Below are positions 61,101-64,000 of a stretch of 64,000 bases of DNA, in pieces. The stretch covers positions 45,894 to 109,893 of the forward strand of contig VXAI01000179.1 of assembly GCA_013399305.1 (NCBI GenBank), written 5' to 3'. The stretch is from Rostratula benghalensis (taxonomy: Eukaryota > Chordata > Aves > Charadriiformes > Rostratulidae). The notes beneath the pieces are model-generated. The model was given only the letters and a program-made list of their open reading frames with translations. It was not told the DNA's origin and made no database searches. Made by a program: the position numbers and the translations under genes. The number at the start of each line of letters is the position of its first letter. Position 1 is the stretch's first letter.

Positions 61101-62915
61101 AGTTAGAAGGTAAATTTGACTTTCGGTCATTCTTCTTTTTCTGATAACTAGCCTGAGTCTTGTCCACGTCCTTACACTGATGATGAGCTGTGAGCCACAC
61201 AAAGCTACAGACCCTTAAAAAGTTTACAAAGAAAAAACAATCTTCCTTTCTCCCAGGTACTCCTGGGTTTACAATTCCAGCCTCACTGCTGTCTCAAGTT
61301 TCATCTTCTTTGATTTAATCAATTAATGGGGTCTGGGCTCAAAACAACAATTTATAACAGTTGTCTGTGCTTTTACATTGCACTTGGATGTCTGAAATGT
61401 ACCTGAAGACCTACAAATGAGAAAAAAGCAATTTCACAAGTACAAATTAGATTTTACTTAATAATCATTCAGTTAATGAACCAAAGAACCAGGTTGCTGG
61501 AGAGCCTGAAGTATTGAAAAAAAAATATTTAAAAATCCATTACTAAACTTTTTGTTTACCTCTTTTAATTCTGAGGCCTTGAGTCTTTTTTTTAGTTATT
61601 ATTTTCCATGTACTCCTCTATGATAAGCAAACACCAATGCAGAAAAGGCAGGTCTGTTTAACTGTTAAATTGATGCTGGTCTTTGCTTAACCATTAGAAT
61701 AATGTTGTACAGGGATCTGGTATTCTCACCTCTAGAGGTAAATGATTTTCTACAGAAGGATTACTTTTCACTAAACAAAGCTCAACAATTATTCTAAATA
61801 AGTTATACAGCTTATATCTGGTTTTCTGTAATTTTTAACATTTACACAATTCTGCTGCATTTTGGTAGGTTGGGACTTTTGGGTTTTTTTGTTAGAAGCC
61901 TGTGAGCTTTTTTTTTATTTTTTGTGGTTGCCATTCATAAGAGAAATGACCATTCTAACTAGATTTCTGAAACTGAGAGCTGCTCCAAAATGCTTACCAA
62001 CATGTTGCTGCTGACCATGTTGTTAAAATTCTGGTAGTAAGTTCAGCTCTGTGTCAGTCAGCACCAAAGGCATAACTCATTCATCAGGCTGCATCCTGCA
62101 GCATTGTAAGAAGTGAAAACATAGTGTAAATGTCTGGTTATATAGATAGAGAGTGGGAAAAGTGTCTACTTTCTTGTTCCGGAGACTTTGACAGGGTAAG
62201 TGGGGGAGGATGATTATGCCTGCCCTTGAGAGATGAATTGCACCCTGAGGATCCCCATGAATTCCACCTCTTCTTCAGAGGCTTTGGAAACAGACTAGTC
62301 ATCTGCCTTTTTAATAAATAAAAAGGCTGGAGGGTCCAGTTGCCACCCTGCTGAGCTCATGCTGCCTTGGCTTCATCAGGGCAGCAGAAAGAGAACTCAC
62401 ACATCTATGACACCCCAGACCAATGCTTTGTTCCTGTAGAAAATCTTCTATGAAGTACCACAAACAATTGCCTTAGCATCAGGGAATCTACTGCACCTAA
62501 GTTAGACTTTATGCTTTATCTGAGGGAAAAAAATGCAGCTTCCCCATCCAGGTGGGTAAATCATCTAAAGTGATCAATACCAACAGCAAGTAAAAGAGTG
62601 TTGCAGATGTGAAAATACTTGCTGCTAACAAGAGCATGTTTAAGTCAGGCAGAGACTCAAGCCATTATTTTACTTAACATAGTGTCTTGACCAGCTCTTG
62701 TGGTCTTGTGACCCTTACTCTTGACTCTCTCACTTACATCTCTCACTTTCTGTAAGTCTTCAAGCATCTACCTATAGCCTCACATTTCCTCTTACTAAAT
62801 CAGCACAAGACTAAACCCTCTTTTTCTCAGTGAGGTGGGGTTAAGTTGGGCAGTATTGTCTGGTACTAATTGTATGCTTGAAAAATAGAGGTGTTTACGC
62901 CTCTGAAATATATTT
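55196..62915. other. Long unique AT-rich stretch
   Basis: About 7.7 kb without a recognised gene or interspersed repeat. Simple features: T12 at 55,464-55,475, a G/T-only run at 59,070-59,096 containing (GTTT)3, and a G/T-rich patch at 61,861-61,893. A 125-codon plus-strand open frame (56,904-57,281) and overlapping frames at 60,693-61,144 lack recognisable motifs. Confidence 0.5.
56276..56315. repeat. 20-bp tandem duplication, two copies
   Basis: GGTTCAAGATTTATAGAGAA (56,276-56,295) and the same with one G-to-A change (56,296-56,315). Confidence 0.9.
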
Positions 62916-62924
62916 CACAGAATT

Positions 62925-62978
62925 GCCATGGTTGAAAGGACCACTGAGATCGCCATGGTTGAAAGGACCACTGAGATC
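62925..62978. repeat. 27-bp perfect tandem duplication within the CR1 3' terminus
   Basis: GCCATGGTTGAAAGGACCAC... occurs at 62,925-62,951 and again at 62,952-62,978 without a single difference. The duplicated block is the last conserved 3' segment of CR1, the part recognised by the element's own reverse transcriptase. Confidence 0.95.
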
Positions 62979-63060
62979 ACCAAGTCCAACTATACACAAA
63001 AGAAAAGAAAACAAAATAAATGAACCAACCACAAAAACCCACACAACCCACACCCTAAAA
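62979..63060. repeat. A/C-rich low-complexity patch in the CR1 3' UTR
   Basis: A-rich units (ACAAAAGAAAAGAAAACAAA) give way to ACCAACC and CCCACACAACCC units. It replaces the CR1 3' UTR sequence expected between the 'ccaagtccaac' block and the 'actaaagcatg' block, and resembles the A/C-only tract at 14.8 kb. Confidence 0.7.
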
Positions 63061-64000
63061 TCTCAGCCACTAAAGCATGCTCCTGGAACATGATCTGAAG
63101 TGCTACATCTACATGCTTCTGAAACACCTCCAGCAATGGTGACACAACCACCTCCCTGGGCAGGCTGTTCCAATGACTAACCACCCGTCCATTCAAGTAA
63201 TAAACCTCCTCTGCTGCAACTTCAGACCTCTTCCTCTGGTTCCTGCCATTACGCCCTTGGGAGAAGAGGCCAGCACCCACCTCTCTACAACCTCCTTTCA
63301 GGTAGTTGTAGAGGGCAAGGAAGTCTCCCCTCAGCCTCCTCTTCTCCAAACTAAATATGCCTAGCTGCCTCCACCTCTCCTCACAGGACTGGTTCTCTAG
63401 AGCCCTCACCAGCTTGGTAGCTCTCCTCTGGACATGCTCCAGCACTTCAATAGCCTTCTTGTAGTCAGGGACCCAGAAATGAGCACAGTACTCGAGGTGA
63501 AGCCTCACCAGTGCTGAGTACAGAGGCATGATCACTTTCCTACTCCTGCTGCCCACACTATTTCTGATACAGGCCAGGATGCTGTAGGCCTTCTTGGCAA
63601 CCTGGGCACACTGCTGGCTCATGTTCAGCTAGCTATCCACCAGCAGTCCAGGTGCTTTTGTGCTAAATAGCCTTCTAGACACTCTTCCCCAAGCCTGTGT
63701 CCACGCTGTTCCCCAGCATTTCCTGGGTTGCTGTAACCGAAATGCAGGACACAGCCCTTGAACTTCATACAACTGGCCTTGGCCCATCGATCCAACCTGT
63801 CCAGGTCCCTCTCTAGAGCCTTCCTACCCTCAAGCAGATCAACACTCCCACCTAGGTTGGTGTCATCTGAAAACTTACTCGGGGTGCATTTGTATCCCCT
63901 CATCCAGATCATTGCTAAAGATGTTGAACAAGACTGGCCCCAAAACTGAGCCCCGAGGGACACCACTGGTGACCAGCTGTCAAACACATTTCACCCCATT

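Larger units (their letters stand above)
62916..64000 (-). mobile_element. CR1 LINE, reverse-transcriptase C-terminal half to 3' end; runs off window
   Basis: On the minus strand, starting beyond the window edge, the element encodes the CR1 reverse transcriptase from just before the catalytic motif. FSDDTNLGG (about 63,873-63,847) corresponds to the [YF]xDD active site, normally [19 protein letters not shown] (about 63,520), [10 protein letters not shown] and [19 protein letters not shown] follow towards the C-terminus. It is dead: the part upstream of FSDD is in another frame ([12 protein letters not shown] is readable only after a frameshift), another frameshift falls near 63,640, and a TAG replaces the expected Gln codon just before LNMSQQ (about 63,630). 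The 3' terminus is CACAGAATT at 62,916-62,924 (AATTCTGTG on the minus strand). The 3' UTR holds an exact 27-bp duplication and an A/C-rich patch. Confidence 0.95.

Overview
The window looks like a stretch of a bird nuclear chromosome, either intergenic or deep intronic. It is AT-rich. Its recognisable interspersed repeats are avian-type: 3'-truncated CR1 LINEs ending in ATTCTGTG-type octamers, and long terminal repeats (LTRs) of the ERVL-like endogenous retrovirus group common in birds. Repeats I can recognise cover about 5 kb, or 7-8% of the window, which fits the low repeat load of bird genomes. No bacterial signatures were seen (operons, ribosome binding sites, CRISPR, tRNA or rRNA genes). 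I found no intact protein-coding gene and no convincing spliced exon. Apart from CR1 sequence, the number and length of open frames are about what chance gives in AT-rich DNA.

Layout. 1-12.7 kb: unique AT-rich sequence with poly(A) tracts, a nested hairpin at 6.3 kb and short tandem duplications at 10.2 and 12.2 kb. 12.76-13.47 kb: plus-strand CR1 3' end with two frameshifts. 13.5-21.1 kb: unique sequence with a MIR-like SINE (14.6 kb), an 80-bp tract of only A and C (14.8 kb), a 24-bp tandem duplication (16.8 kb) and an ancient amniote-repeat-like scrap (18.65 kb). 21.16-21.40 and 29.59-29.94 kb: minus-strand CR1 fragments, the second internally deleted. 30-40 kb: unique sequence, including a minus-strand purine-rich block at 34.6-36.1 kb that may be a decayed retrocopy. 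40.0-46 kb: an LTR cluster, namely a complete solo LTR with a perfect 5-bp target-site duplication, a second LTR with TG..CA ends but no duplication, a third in reverse, a 50-bp LTR scrap, and two CR1 scraps. 46-54.7 kb: unique sequence with a GC-richer pyrimidine-biased island carrying the longest non-CR1 open frame (48.0-48.6 kb), a nested TTA/TCA microsatellite (51.1 kb) and two overlapping open frames at 52.8-53.6 kb. 54.74-55.20 kb: minus-strand CR1. 55.2-62.9 kb: unique sequence. 62.92-64.0 kb: the longest CR1 piece (minus strand, reverse-transcriptase C-terminal half, dead), running off the window.

No genes work together here. What can be read is insertion and decay history: CR1 copies of several subfamilies, a local hot spot of LTR insertion, and many one-step tandem duplications of 17-27 bp. 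No previously undescribed biological system could be supported. The best leads are the A/C-only tract and its dispersed relatives, the LTR cluster, and three weak open-frame candidates that homology searches would settle quickly.
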